Shown: positions 11,837-23,939 of the stretch, in pieces
How positions within the stretch are numbered: position 1 is the first letter of the stretch
Layout of the letters: the number at the start of each line of letters is the position of its first letter
Assembly: GCA_033239525.1 (NCBI GenBank)
Contig: BSYO01000035.1
Span: 7,972,627 to 8,036,626 of the forward strand
Origin: Nepenthes gracilis
Lineage: Eukaryota; Streptophyta; Magnoliopsida; Caryophyllales; Nepenthaceae
Direction of reading: 5' to 3'
Length of the DNA: 64,000 nucleotides
Program-made: the position numbers and the translations under genes
Notes under the pieces: generated by a model
What the model saw: only the letters and a program-made list of their open reading frames with translations
What the model was told of the DNA's origin: nothing
Databases searched by the model: none

Positions 11837-14800
11837 TTAACACTTGGGCAGATCTGACGGCGGAGGAAGGAGCTTCTGGTTTGGAAGGTTTCCATCCAAG
11901 ACAATCCATGCCATCTTCAAACCCCAGCTCGTATGAACTTCAAAATGACAGTGCATGAACCAAACCCCTGTCACAATTGCAATAAACATGCCATTCTAAT
12001 TCACTTTTTATTTACATGTGCTTTCTTTACGTAAAAAATACAAGTTTTGACGCATGTTCATATATGAAAGTCATGATTGTTGATTTTCTTCTCACCTGGA
12101 TTGTCAGCTAAGAAGCGAATTGCAACCCAGCCACCAACAGGAGCACCAATGGTGTTTCTCTCAATGGGATCCTCGAGGTTGAAATTTGCAGTGTCCTTGT
12201 TCGGATCGAAATTTCCGAAACCTTGGCCAACGACGAAGAAGTTGAAGCCATGCAAATGAAGAGGATGGCTCTCGGCACCAAGAATGCTAGTGTCCTGCAG
12301 TATTAACTCCACGCTAGTGTTGAAGGGAAGAACAACTACCTTTGTGCCATTGCTCACTAACGTATTGTTAGGAGGATTTCCTGTATAGTTAAATGGGATT
12401 AACGGAGATACAGGGAAGCTGGGGTCATAAACACCGTTTGATCTTCCAAAATAGTGTGATTGCAATAGCGCCTTGGCTGGTTGCACAAACGATACATTGT
12501 TGATAGCGGCTGTAAACTTAGTTCCATTTGGTCCTTGGCATGTTTGGTTTTGATCACAAGGGTTAGTTCCGAGGCCAATTGTGAAGAAGAAGTGTCGATC
12601 AATCTTCTGCGGCACATTAGCCGGGAACTGAGCGCTTGCCAGGCTACGAACTCTCTTCGTGAAGTTGGTAGTGAATGCAGTATCATTTAGTGTTGGCAAG
12701 CTCGGTTTGAAGAGCGGAAGTTTCTTCGGGGACATAGCAACATGATGGGGACTTGACGGCAATTCATATTCAAGAATGCCTGCAACAGTTGAATTATCGA
12801 ACGTGCCTAGACCGGTTACATATGGTCTAGCCATCATAAGAAATGTGGCATTCGGGAAATAAGATTTGGTTTTAAGAAGAACATTTGTGGTTTGTCCTGG
12901 GGTAATTAGAAGTGTATTGGTCTCAAAAGGTTTAACATAAATAGCATCAGCTTCAACCACAGTTAAACTATGATTTGCAATACTGAAAAAGAGATCATCA
13001 TTAAGTGCAGCGTTGATCAAACGAAGTAGATAAGTCTTTCCATACTTAACCTTGAGTTTAAATGTATCTGCAAAATACAATGACATAAGATTAATTTATA
13101 TATATGCATGACATAAGAATATCGAATGTTTTATATCTTTACATACACATATATATATATGTTTGTTATATTATATGTATATATAAATATGCAAATGTAT
13201 ACATATTTACGTTATAAATATATGTATATATATGTATATATATAGAAGTATCCTTTTCATATTAAATTGACTTTCTTTGGTAGTATGCTACTTGTGCAAA
13301 CCATACACGCTTACTTATGTTGTGCATTGGAGATTCTTTTATAAGTTCACTTGACACATAATTTTGGATTGACCAATCAACATATGTGGCAAAGTTAAAA
13401 AAATCATGAACAAATGGTGTTATTCAGCAAATGTATAATTATAATCTATAAAACTCATGTTTTTGTGAAGTTCCATGAAAGCAAAACTAGATCAATCATA
13501 ATTTTAATCTATTAGAGAAAATAATCACTAAAGACAACAATCTTAATACTATTGAATATTCTAGTTTGATTTCATTAGTATAAAACACATTCAATTAAAA
13601 AATTTTATTGTATTTTTGAACTAATTCATACAAATTTATTAACGCTTGCAATGGGCAAATGTAGCCTCATGAAAGTTAATTATTATATGCTTTGAAATAT
13701 TTACTTAAGGTTCCTGCCATGTCTCTACATTTTCTCTAATAATCACTGTCACATTGTTATAGTTTTTCATATACCTTTAGCAGAACAGTTATACAATGGC
13801 CCCGGAAGTCCATTGATCGTGTAAGCTTCTGATACATTTGGCCCACCGCCAGTTTGCATTGCTTGGCTAATGATCGCCTCGGTGTCGGCATTGAACCACT
13901 CTCCTGCAATTCGGTGTTCATATTCATTAAATTTTATTGAATTTATGAAGTGGATACGTATATTACAAAAAGCCATCTAATTGCATGAAACTCCCTCTAT
14001 ACTGGGGGCTTTGAGATACTGATTGATAATTTTGAGGTCTATTTTATGTAATTTTATTTTTTATTATATAAGAGATTATTTTTATAATTTAAATCAATGA
14101 TTATTAAATCATATGATAATAATTTTAGTAATAGTAAGTCTATTGTTTTCATAATTTCTAACAAATTGATAGATACTTACCAAAAATTATGGGAACTTCT
14201 TTATAGGGTTTAAGAAATGGATAGGATGCATCACGCTTAGGAAGAATAATTATAGGACCATAGAGTGTGGCTCTTAGCCATGAGATATGAGCGTGCCAAA
14301 ACAGTGTACCCCTCTGCCCAACAATAGTGAAGTTGTACACGTAACTTTGGCCTGTTTGTATGGGACATTGAGTTATGTACGCTGGTCCATCGGCCCATCC
14401 GCTTCTTAGTTGCCTGATGCCATGCCTGTTTCGATCGAATATACATGAAATTTGATCAATGATTTCAACTATTAGTTATAAATCGAGGTAGATATTCAAA
14501 TGCCAATGTTACAGCAATAGAAGTGAACTACGAGCATTGAGGTTAACAGTAAGATATACCAGTGGATAGTGATATTGTCTGAAATATGGTTAGTCACGCG
14601 GATAAGAAGGCGGTCACCCTCCCTAGCTATAATTCGAGGCCCTGGGAATTTTCCATTCACGGTTACAATGCTCTTCGTGTGGCATAATCGAGTCACATTT
14701 TGCATAACAATCTGTGAAAAAAAATACATCAATTTGTGAGTACTTAATCAATATCTGTCTAAAAACCTCTTCAATGAAAATGAAATTAGTAACATAATCT

Positions 14801-14941
14801 TTGACATACATCAAATTTGTAATGCCGAATTATGGTTTCGTTCTTTGCAGCTGCAATCACAGGAAGAACACAGAATGCGAACAAAGAGAAGGAAATAACT
14901 CTCAAGTTTTCAAAAGATGAGAGAAAATAATAAAAACCCAT
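11837..14941 (-). CDS. Laccase (LAC17/LAC2-like multicopper oxidase), six exons
   Basis: Secreted multicopper oxidase expected to oxidise monolignols in the cell wall. Exons on the minus strand: 14941-14810, 14711-14560, 14425-14181, 13903-13775, 13067-12096 and 11967-11837. All introns are GT-AG and the frame stays open for 586 codons plus stop, the usual family length. Residues 1-31 form a signal peptide. Copper motifs are intact: HWHG at 94-97 (split by intron 2), WHAH at 138-141, HPLHLHG at 487-493, and HCHFEVH at 549-555 with the type 1 cysteine at 550 and an axial leucine at 560. NxS/T glycosylation sites are numerous. The wording ([38 protein letters not shown]) is closest to Arabidopsis LAC17/LAC2 as I recall them. 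Start chosen because it gives the hydrophobic leader. Exact orthology is inference. Confidence 0.96.
12998..13018 (-). promoter_or_regulatory. miR397-type target site in laccase exon 5
   Basis: The plus strand here equals miR397a (from memory) at 19 of 21 positions. One difference is a G:U wobble at miRNA position 6 and the other is at the 3'-terminal position 21. The site encodes part of LINAALND, the segment known to be targeted in LAC2, LAC4 and LAC17. Cleavage would be expected between 13007 and 13008. Confidence 0.85.
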
Positions 14942-15057
14942 CTCTTCTTTCTCTTTCTCTTCCTTGGAAAAGTGGGAAAACTGGCAGAGAGTGATGGACG
15001 GAAGTGAATTGAGCTCTTTGGCTATGGCTTGAACAAAGCTAAGGGAGAATAAGAGAT

Positions 15058-15064
15058 TATATAA
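15058..15064 (-). promoter_or_regulatory. Laccase TATA box
   Basis: TATATAA on the minus strand, about 117 bases upstream of the start codon. Transcription would start near 15030, giving a leader of about 90 bases with a CT-rich end. Confidence 0.65.
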
Positions 15065-15101
15065 AGGTTGAGGAAAAGGGGTTTATTTCAAAATAATGAT
15101 G

Positions 15102-15123
15102 ATAATAATAATAATAATAATAA
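15102..15123 (+). repeat. (ATA)n microsatellite in the laccase promoter
   Basis: About seven ATA units lie between the TATA box and the AC elements. A nearly identical GGAAAAGGGGTTT sequence stands on both sides (about 15072 and 15123), which suggests a local duplication. Confidence 0.85.
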
Positions 15124-15132
15124 GGAAAAGGG

Positions 15133-15148
15133 GTTTGGTTTGTTAGGT
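15133..15148 (-). promoter_or_regulatory. Paired AC/SMRE elements upstream of laccase
   Basis: On the minus strand ACCTAAC (15148-15142) is the AC-III element and ACCAAAC (15139-15133) fits the SMRE consensus ACC(A/T)A(A/C)(T/C). GTTAGGTG also fits the MYB46 site. They lie about 70-85 bases upstream of the TATA box. Such sites bind MYB46/MYB83/MYB58-type factors in lignin genes; use here is inference. Confidence 0.55.
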
Positions 15149-16530
15149 GATGATAAAAGTAACTCATGTTTTATAGGGAGAACGTAGAGAAGCAGCTTCA
15201 AATGCCATGTGAACAGTGCATAGGTGTTGTTCAAGAGGAAAGCTAGAGTGCTTTAAAAGGCAATGCATTTCAGTTGACTAGTTTCTTTCTCGGAACCCAT
15301 TCCATTTCTAGCAAGCATTAGTAGTCGAGAGCCTTTACTATTACTATTGAAATAACTCAGATTTTTCTAAGGCCTATCTATTTTTTATGAAAGTTTAAAG
15401 AAAAAATTAATTAAAGAAAAAATATTTTTCTATATTTAAATTGCATGAAAAATTATAATAAAAAATATAAATAAAAATATATATTAAGACATTCATATTA
15501 AAAGATAATAATTATTAAGTATGAACCAAATTTATTATATGTTATTAGTCTGTTTGAATATTAGACTCAAAAAATTTAGGATGTAATATGATGTAAATTT
15601 TAAATGGATACTGGTGGTGATGGCAGAAGGACCAAACCAAAGGAAGAACTCTAAATGAGGTGTGAATTTGTTATATTTTGAGTCTATTAATTATATTCTA
15701 TATATAACATTTACACTAGTATTTTGAGTGTGATTTCAAAATATAATTTGTAATCATCACTACATTTCTAATTCCATTAGAAAATAATGAGACTTCTTCT
15801 CCCTTATTTGAAATTATTTTTTTTTTGAAAATTTTTTTTCACATAAATCTAATATTTTATTATATAATTATTTATTATTTTGTTATTATTGATATCTTGA
15901 ATTCTAACAAGAATTTTTCTTTATTTTTTTCCTATTATATTTTTCTTATTTTCTTTTCTTACACTTTTCTATAATTAAACAAACCCATTAGTCCTCAAAA
16001 ATTTTGACTTAGATTTTTCCTAAGAGCTGTTCTGCACTTGTATAGCAAGTTTTTATTTAGCATTTAAAAAAAAAAACATTAAAAAAATCTCAACATAAGT
16101 TAAAAATCATAGCTTTTTTAAAAAAATTGGTTTAAAAATCAATCCCAAATGGCCTTTTAATCTCTTAAACTCAATAGGTCATTAAATGTTTACTAAATAA
16201 TAGTGCATGTATAATGTCCAATAAGTTATAACATCCTTACTTTTCCTGTTCCTTCCTCCCTACAACAGGCAGTAAGGATCCTCTATCATTATATATACTA
16301 AAGTACCTAGAAATATTTAGTATTTCAATCTCATATGCTTATGAAATTAGGTCGATAAAGGTTTTTAGGGTTATTTATTTATTTATTTTTGTTAGGATAT
16401 CACAATAAATAAAGGATAGTGAGATAGAGTTATATAATACAGTAAAGCTCATCGTCCATAAATCCGAATGCTATGTACTTCATACATTTAAACAAAGCTT
16501 ATAGAACTAATAATATCCTCCTAAAAATCA
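15149..16530. other. Intergenic DNA upstream of laccase
   Basis: AT-rich with homopolymer runs. I see no coding region and no recognisable mobile element. Distal promoter elements could lie here. Confidence 0.5.
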
Positions 16531-17206
16531 AAAGTCACACCAAACCTAAAAACTAATAAACATTTATTTAATAGAAATATTTTTTAAAAAAAATTTATAT
16601 CAGTTAGTTAATATAAATAAATATATGATTAAGTATATTTATGCATAGGTAAATATGCTTCATTTCTAAAACTAAAAATAACATTCATCTAAAATATATA
16701 TACCCTTTAAAAATAGTACTATTTGAAATTTAGTAATGGATAGGTTAAATAGCTTGATGGCAATTGAAGTGTTTCCAAAGGTGGTAGGGTCTTATTTGAT
16801 TGAACTGTTTGCCTTGCATCTTTTCTTAATGCAAAGTCACACCAAACCTAAAAACTAATAAACTTTTATTTAATAAAAATATTTTGATAAACTTTTTAAT
16901 TCTTTTAAAATTATTTTTAATAATGTAACCTTGATCTATTTTTTTTAAAATTTTTATGTCAGTCAATTAATATAAATAAATATATAATTAAGTATATTTA
17001 TGCATAGATAAATATGCTTTATTTCTAAAATTAAAAATAACATTCATCTAAAGTATATATACCCTTTAAAAATAGTACTATTTGAACTTTAGTAATGGTT
17101 AGCTTAAGTAGCTTGATGGCAATTGAAGTCTTTCTAAAGGTGATAGGGTCTTATTTGGTTGAACTCTCAAGGGTGATTTAACTGTTTGCCTTGCATCTTT
17201 TCTTCA
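16531..17206 (+). repeat. Tandem duplication (302 and 374 bp units)
   Basis: AAAGTCACACCAAACCTAAA opens both 16531 and 16833. The units share TTTATGCATAG, CATTCATCTAAA, AATAGTACTATTTGAA, GCTTGATGGCAATTGAAGT and GCCTTGCATCTTTTCTT in order. The second unit carries an extra 55-60 bases near 16880-16945 and an extra 14-16 bases near 17160. Non-coding. Confidence 0.85.
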
Positions 17207-20200
17207 GAAGCACCCTTTCCATTTTTACGGGCATCCTTATGACTTTACTCACATTTTACACAATGCTAAAGTTTCTATTTTAAAAAAACTTACTCACTTC
17301 TCCATATTTTAGATTGCAGATCTTATATTGATCTGTTCTCACTTTTAAAATCTTTAATTTATGTTATTTTTGGTATCACTTCTATTTATCTATAAGCTCT
17401 TCATCCTGACAGTGTCAATTGAACTTGCTCCTGCAGGAGTCTTTTGCCAAAACAATTTTTATTTGATTAACATGTTGTTGTAGTTCACTTCGTTTTTACG
17501 TGTTGCCCCTTTTCACATTCTCCTATTTAAACTTCTTGATTTTTCCTCTAGACTACTCTAGCTCTTAGGTCCATTTATAACCCTTGATTGTCCTACTTGA
17601 GGGGCACTGCATTGCTATATGGCGTCCGTTAAATTTGTATACAATAGCCCTAGTCAATCCTAATAGTAAAAAAAATATTTTTAATCTTTTTTAATAATAA
17701 AAATAAAGGGCCATTGGAGGCGATCCGGCAGCAACTATACGGTGTCGTATTAGTGTCATACAGTGTCGCATTGTAGTGCCCCCGATCTCTGACTGTCCTC
17801 CCTATATCCTCTTATATATTCATTTCCATTAATTTTCATACATTATTACTTATAAAAAACGGTGTTGCTCAAAATCTATGGATATGTTTGTGCAATGACA
17901 CTAATACATGATCTTTTTATTTTTTCTTCTTTAAAAAAAAAAATGGTACCAATTGTCCCTATTATACACTTATTTTATATATATATAAAGATTAGTAGTG
18001 TAATCATTTTTTTAAAATTATAATTCATATAATTCAGTTTTGTTATTTAAATGTACATACCTATGTTTTTTATTTCATTCTACTTTTGTTTTAGCATATG
18101 AAAACTAGGTTAACATATTTATTTGTCTTTTTTTAAATTTTTATTTATACCCTTTCAAAAAACAAAAGAAATAAGTGAATAAATATATTAAATAAAATAA
18201 GAGATTATCCATATATCAATCAATAGTAATAGCTAACAATAATCTAAATAAATATTATTTTTATGCCTAATATCAACAATAACAGCTCAAAATTACACTT
18301 ACTTTTTCATAGTAATTTTTCTTAGACTCTCAACAGTAACAGTAAATTTTAAACAGCAATTCATATTTTTAATATTTTTTCTTCCTTTTACGTATGTCAC
18401 TTAATAATCAAACAACAAATGTGTAGCAACAACTAGATAGGCTTATATGGCAAGTAAATTTCAAAAGAAGTCTAGTTAGCCTCAAGATTATAGGCATAAA
18501 ATTGCAGGATTATATATAAACGCAAACGAGAGGAGCTAGTAGTTCAATATTTTAAACTATCATATGAAAGTCATTATTATTATTTTATCTTAAAATGTTA
18601 AAATATCTAAATATTTATACTACAAAAAAAATTAAAAAAAAAAAGAAGCTATAGATCCAATGGGTGGAATTTCATGCTTTAAAACAACACCATGAAACTT
18701 GCCATGGCGTATTTTTCAACCATGGACTAGTTTTGTTTTCTGATAGGAGTTGATATAGTTACCTTATTCTATCTCTATTTATATATTTATTCTGTGACTT
18801 GCTATTAGATACAGCTTTAAAACTCTTGATTACCTGTTATACCACTTGATTTCAGGAGTCCGTGTCTCTTTGCGCACTGAAAATTAAAAGCATCCATCAT
18901 CGTTTATTCTAATGCCAAGTTTCAAAATTAATCTGGACTACTATTTACAACAAAATTGCATACATATAGCCTTATGATTAATGAGACCGAGGCATTCTAC
19001 GAATTTTTGGTAAATGGAATGATAAATATCTTATGTAGTGAACTTTTAGAATCACTCTTATGACTTATGCCTACTTTACTTGGAAGGCTAACAACATATG
19101 CATGTTCTCTCTTAGCTAGTCGTATAGCCAAGACATGGTGACTCAGACCTAAATAACTGGCCACAGCTCGGACCGTACATGTGAAATTTTAAATTATAAC
19201 TCATCATTATAATTAAATCTCATATATAAAATATTAATGATAAATGTCTATCTTCTAGAAAATATTGGGGCAATAAAAGTCCAAGAACATTTGAAATTCT
19301 AAGAGACAAAATCACAAATATTTGATAAATGCCTAAAAAACATAAGACAAGTCTCCAATCCTAAATAGACATGTCTAGATGCCAAGATTCTCTCTACTTG
19401 ATAACACTAGAGCAAATGCATGATCTTGAACAAGTACTACGAACTTTGCAATAATAAAAAGTCTACTTGATTTCTTTATTATTTCCCGTAGATAAGCCTT
19501 TATGCAGCGGTGACAAATGGACATCACCAATTTGTTTTCAGGCTTTCTTTTTTTATATATTTTCAGAATAAAAATAATAAATGATTTATTAATTCATTTA
19601 TTTTTCTCTCTCTTTCTTTTTTTTTTTTTTTCAACTTTTTGGTTAGTAAGTAATGCCCGAGGTGTTGTCGACTTCTTTACCTACTATCTAACCTACGTTT
19701 GACTTTCCTGTTGCGCTTCTTTAAACCTCGGCGTTTGGCAGCCAATGAGTCCCACGGCGCAGCGTTCCATGGTAGGCCAAGCATTTATAAATGGCTCTAC
19801 AATTTTGTTAGCACCTGATTAAATTTTATGGTAAATTAATCTATTTTAAGCCGTTTTAAATAAAAATTAAGCGTCAATATTAATGTGGCCCAAGTGTTTG
19901 AAAATTGTTTAGTAAACTTTTTACATGGTAATTAGCCGTTTAATTGGATTGCACTATCTACCATCTTAAACTGATTCTTATAATTCTACAAGGCTTTTCG
20001 TAAGATATAAGTTTAAGCTGAAAAAATTTAGAATTAATTCGTATAAAGTTACAAAATAACTTCCCATATCGTAGTAAGACATAATATTATTGTGCGATAT
20101 CTACGTGTTCTAAAATACTGTTATGTATCGCTGTTGACTTATAATTTTACTGATTGTTCAATAAGATATTTTAATTTTTTTATAATTTTTTTGAATTTCT

Positions 20201-21099
20201 CTTGAGTTTGCTCTCATTTTTTAATAGTTAAAAGTTTTTTTTTTGGTAAGTAACTCATTTTATTAGATGTATCGGATGAAATATTAATAGTTAAAAGTTG
20301 ATAAGTTAAATGGCAACCAAAATTAGAATTACATCACCTAGGAAGAAAGAGTATAAATAATGTTAATATTCCATTTTTTTAAATGTGATAATAATCAACA
20401 ATAAATATCATCAATAACCATATCAATTTAACAAAACTCTATCTAAGATTGTACAACTTATAGTAACCACGACTTAAGAGTAACTAAAATGATTATTAAA
20501 TAATGGGTTCCACTGGACCCAAACATCATAGATGTATATGAATTCTACAGAATTTAAACTCAAAAATAATATAAATTCCTCCATATCATCTTAATAGATG
20601 TATCTACTACACGAGATATATTAATGATCTTCCCAAATCTTATTCTATTACAATAAAACAAAAGCTGCATATTATCGTTGCCATAGGTTAGTAAGTATCA
20701 TGAGTTAAATAGTACTCATATGTTTAACATCTGACTAAATTTATGGTCTCCTAAAACATTGCAGTTGCGTGTGTACAAAGTCTTAATCATATACTTTTCT
20801 AAAAATTTCCTCCACCTATCTAGTTATATGAATTATCACTCTCAAATCCCCTCCACACCATTGGGTATAGAAATTATAATTTTCAAATTCTCTCCACTAC
20901 TCTGGGCATAGGATTTCTCATCTATATATAAAACCCTATCTCCTTTTACTATAATATCCATCAATAACACATCATATAATAATCACACTACTATAAATAT
21001 AAGACATAAACATTAAGATTTATAAAATAATATTAAATATAAGTAAATTGGTAAACTATTAAGACTAATTGCAAGTTTGAATTAGAAATTAAAAATTAG
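17207..21099. other. Gene-free intergenic DNA
   Basis: AT-rich. Only short ORFs with no recognisable domain (for example 19517-19702, low-complexity). A stretch at 18570-18655 resembles 28075-28165. No LTR pair found. Confidence 0.5.
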
Positions 21100-22640
21100 A
21101 ATGGAGTGATGTAGGTATAAGTGATGCTTAATGTGCGTTTAAATTATAAATGAGTACGTCTTAGATAGAATCGATACACTTGAAATGCATAGAAGGGGTG
21201 TTTGTACATGTTTGGTCTAGAAATTTAGTGCCTAACATATGTCCGTTAGGTGTCCATGTGCTGGTTTAAAGAAACCTTTATACCAAACTAGCGTATCTAT
21301 GTTAGTCTATTATATAAAGGACTTCAATCACTTTTTAACTCATTTTTTCTAAAATTATGAGAGAAGAGAAAGGAGAAGAGGAAAAGAGTGAGAAAAAGAG
21401 TGAGGAAGAACAAGGAAGAGAAATCAAGGTAATTCAAGCAAATCTTTGATAATTTTAAATAAAGATAAGTGCATCTAAGTTCATTTATTTATTTATTTAC
21501 TAAATTTTATTAAATTTTTTGAATATTTTTTATTTAAATACTTATATATATATATATGATATTTGCTTGCTTACTTTGATTATGTATTGCATCCATGCTT
21601 GTTTTGGTTCGATTCTTAGGATTTTGAGGGCCTGTACCTTAAATTATATATACTATTTTAAAATCTTAAAATCTTTAAATATTTAATCTTACATATCTTT
21701 TAATCATAAGTATTGTTTTAAAACTTTTACTTTAATTTGGACGAATATAATTTATTTTTCCATATTTGAGAAAAAATTATATACTTATATTTTGATGTAG
21801 ATTTTTTATTTTTAACTAAATGAGAATCATTATATATAATTGATAAGATATATTCAGATATATTAATATAATATTTAAAAGTTAAACGTCAAGCCTAACA
21901 TCCACATATCAAAAAGTAGCGCTTAACTGCGACTATAAAAAATAATATATAGTCATTCCATCCATGGATCATGAATAATAGTATATGACATTTGACTATA
22001 TGAAAGTAATCATAACCCAAAGTTTGATATTTAACAATTGTTAGTAAGATCATTACTAATCTTTAATTCTTATATTTTTGCATAATTTTAATATATTTTA
22101 TCACTACTTTGATATTTTTTATATTTCAACCTTCAACCATAATTATTATCTTTTGCATGTTCATTAACTATATTTTCATATGTAATTATACACATCGTGT
22201 TAAATATTAGGCTTATTCTTGTCATCTTTTATTAATATTTCAGCTTAGCAAGTTCTAATAGAAATTTAGATGATGAAGAGAGCGTATGAAAGGAATGGTA
22301 TTAGGATATTTAATTATATTGTAATAATCAATTTGCAGTTGATTATTTTGGGTTTAAAAATATTATATTTGGCCACAATCCTTGAATTTATGTTTTTAGT
22401 ATTGAATATTGGACATTTAGTTGTCAAGTTCGATGATAATTTTTCTTACTTTTGAGTATTAGTTTTTTAGGTATGAGTATTGGAACCACTTTATGACGTG
22501 GCATTTGATTTTAAACTTTGATATATATATTTATTATTGAATTATTTAATTATATTATTATAAGATCATGGCCCAATTTTGGTTTGGTTAAATGTGATTA
22601 TTAATTAAATTAAAATATTTAACTGTTGGCTTTGGGACTG
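21100..22640 (+). repeat. LTR-like segment, possibly a degenerate solo LTR
   Basis: TATATAAAGGAC (about 21312) is followed by a GA-rich leader-like tract (21355-21425) and then long AT-rich sequence, the layout of the LTRs at 2827 and 5689. I could not fix TG/CA ends or a target duplication, so this is weak. Confidence 0.25.
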
Positions 22641-23939
22641 AAATGTAACAATAAGTATCCCTTCATAAATTATTAGACTTTAATCCACCTAAATATAAAA
22701 GAGATATCAAATGACTATAGATTATATTATAGTTTTATAGGTTTTATATTTCTTAAAATATTAGTATTTTTATATAATCTCTTTTATCCAACCATAAATA
22801 ACAAAAACATATGAATTCATTCAAGGACAAAGCAAAGAAAATCGCCATCGAGAAAGTACTCAAAAAATCAAACAAATACCCTAAGCAATTGACAAGTGCA
22901 ATCCACTAGGCCGACTATAATTCTATACTCTGAACTTAACATTGGAAGTAAACGTCCTAGGTCTTACACCTAAAATCCAGACCAAACTCTTAATTTGGCC
23001 CTCTAGCATTTGAATGTGACCTTACACGCTGTACTTTCGCTGAAATTTACACTCTATTAGAATGTCATTGAGACATCCTACACACACCATTGACCCTATC
23101 ACTAAGGCTATTAAAATAGATAAAATACCCTTAATTTTATTACTAATGCTCTAAATTCAGGAGACTCCCTAAACTATTCGAAACACACCCAGCACTCTAA
23201 TGCATCTTCTCATGGTCCTCAAATGTCAGCTTAATTTTTTAATGTAAACACTTTCAATTATTATGAGATTTGTCATATGATACACTCTGCCTATCTAGAA
23301 TATACCCATCAAGGTACTTTTATATACCCATTGAGGTACTTTTAAAAATCACATAGCCATGCTTATAAATCTATAGATCTACCCCAACTATGATCTAGCG
23401 TTTGAACTTGGCACGCAATGCCAACCAAACAGAGTCCTTTAATATATAAATCCGTAGATCTATAAAAAAAAAAAAAGAAGCAATAATTAAAGTGAAGTCT
23501 ACTATTTATAGATATACCTCATACATATATATTATTAAAAAATAGATCTACAACATTGCAACATAAATAATATAGATCTAGTATTTGTAATATAACTTTC
23601 AAACATCATTCAAACATTGGCTAATTCCATGTATATCATTCGAGCATTAGCTTAAATACTAGTCAAATATCGTACTATAAATGAGTTAAAACATCTTAAA
23701 AACTCACTAAATCAAATATATATCCTCTATATTTTTCTTAATCTATGATTTTTTTATGAAATGATGAATATTGAACATAATGAAAAAGTGGATTGGTAAG
23801 AATAAGTCAAGTTATGAGATGTTTAAATATAATATTATGGGGTTTTGTTTAAATTATTTTAATATTAATTATAATTTTAAATAATTTAGATATAATAAAA
23901 ATTAATTAAATATATTATGAAAATTTTTTTAAAAAAATT
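22641..23939. other. Gene-free intergenic DNA
   Basis: AT-rich, with a short direct repeat near 23305-23340 (CCAT(T/C)(A/G)AGGTACTTTTA) and an A13 run at 23464. Nothing else is recognised. Confidence 0.45.

Noticed and set aside
12058..13086. Single long ORF read as an intronless laccase-like protein
   Set aside because: It is exon 5 of the laccase plus intron read-through at both ends; the six-exon model restores all copper motifs.
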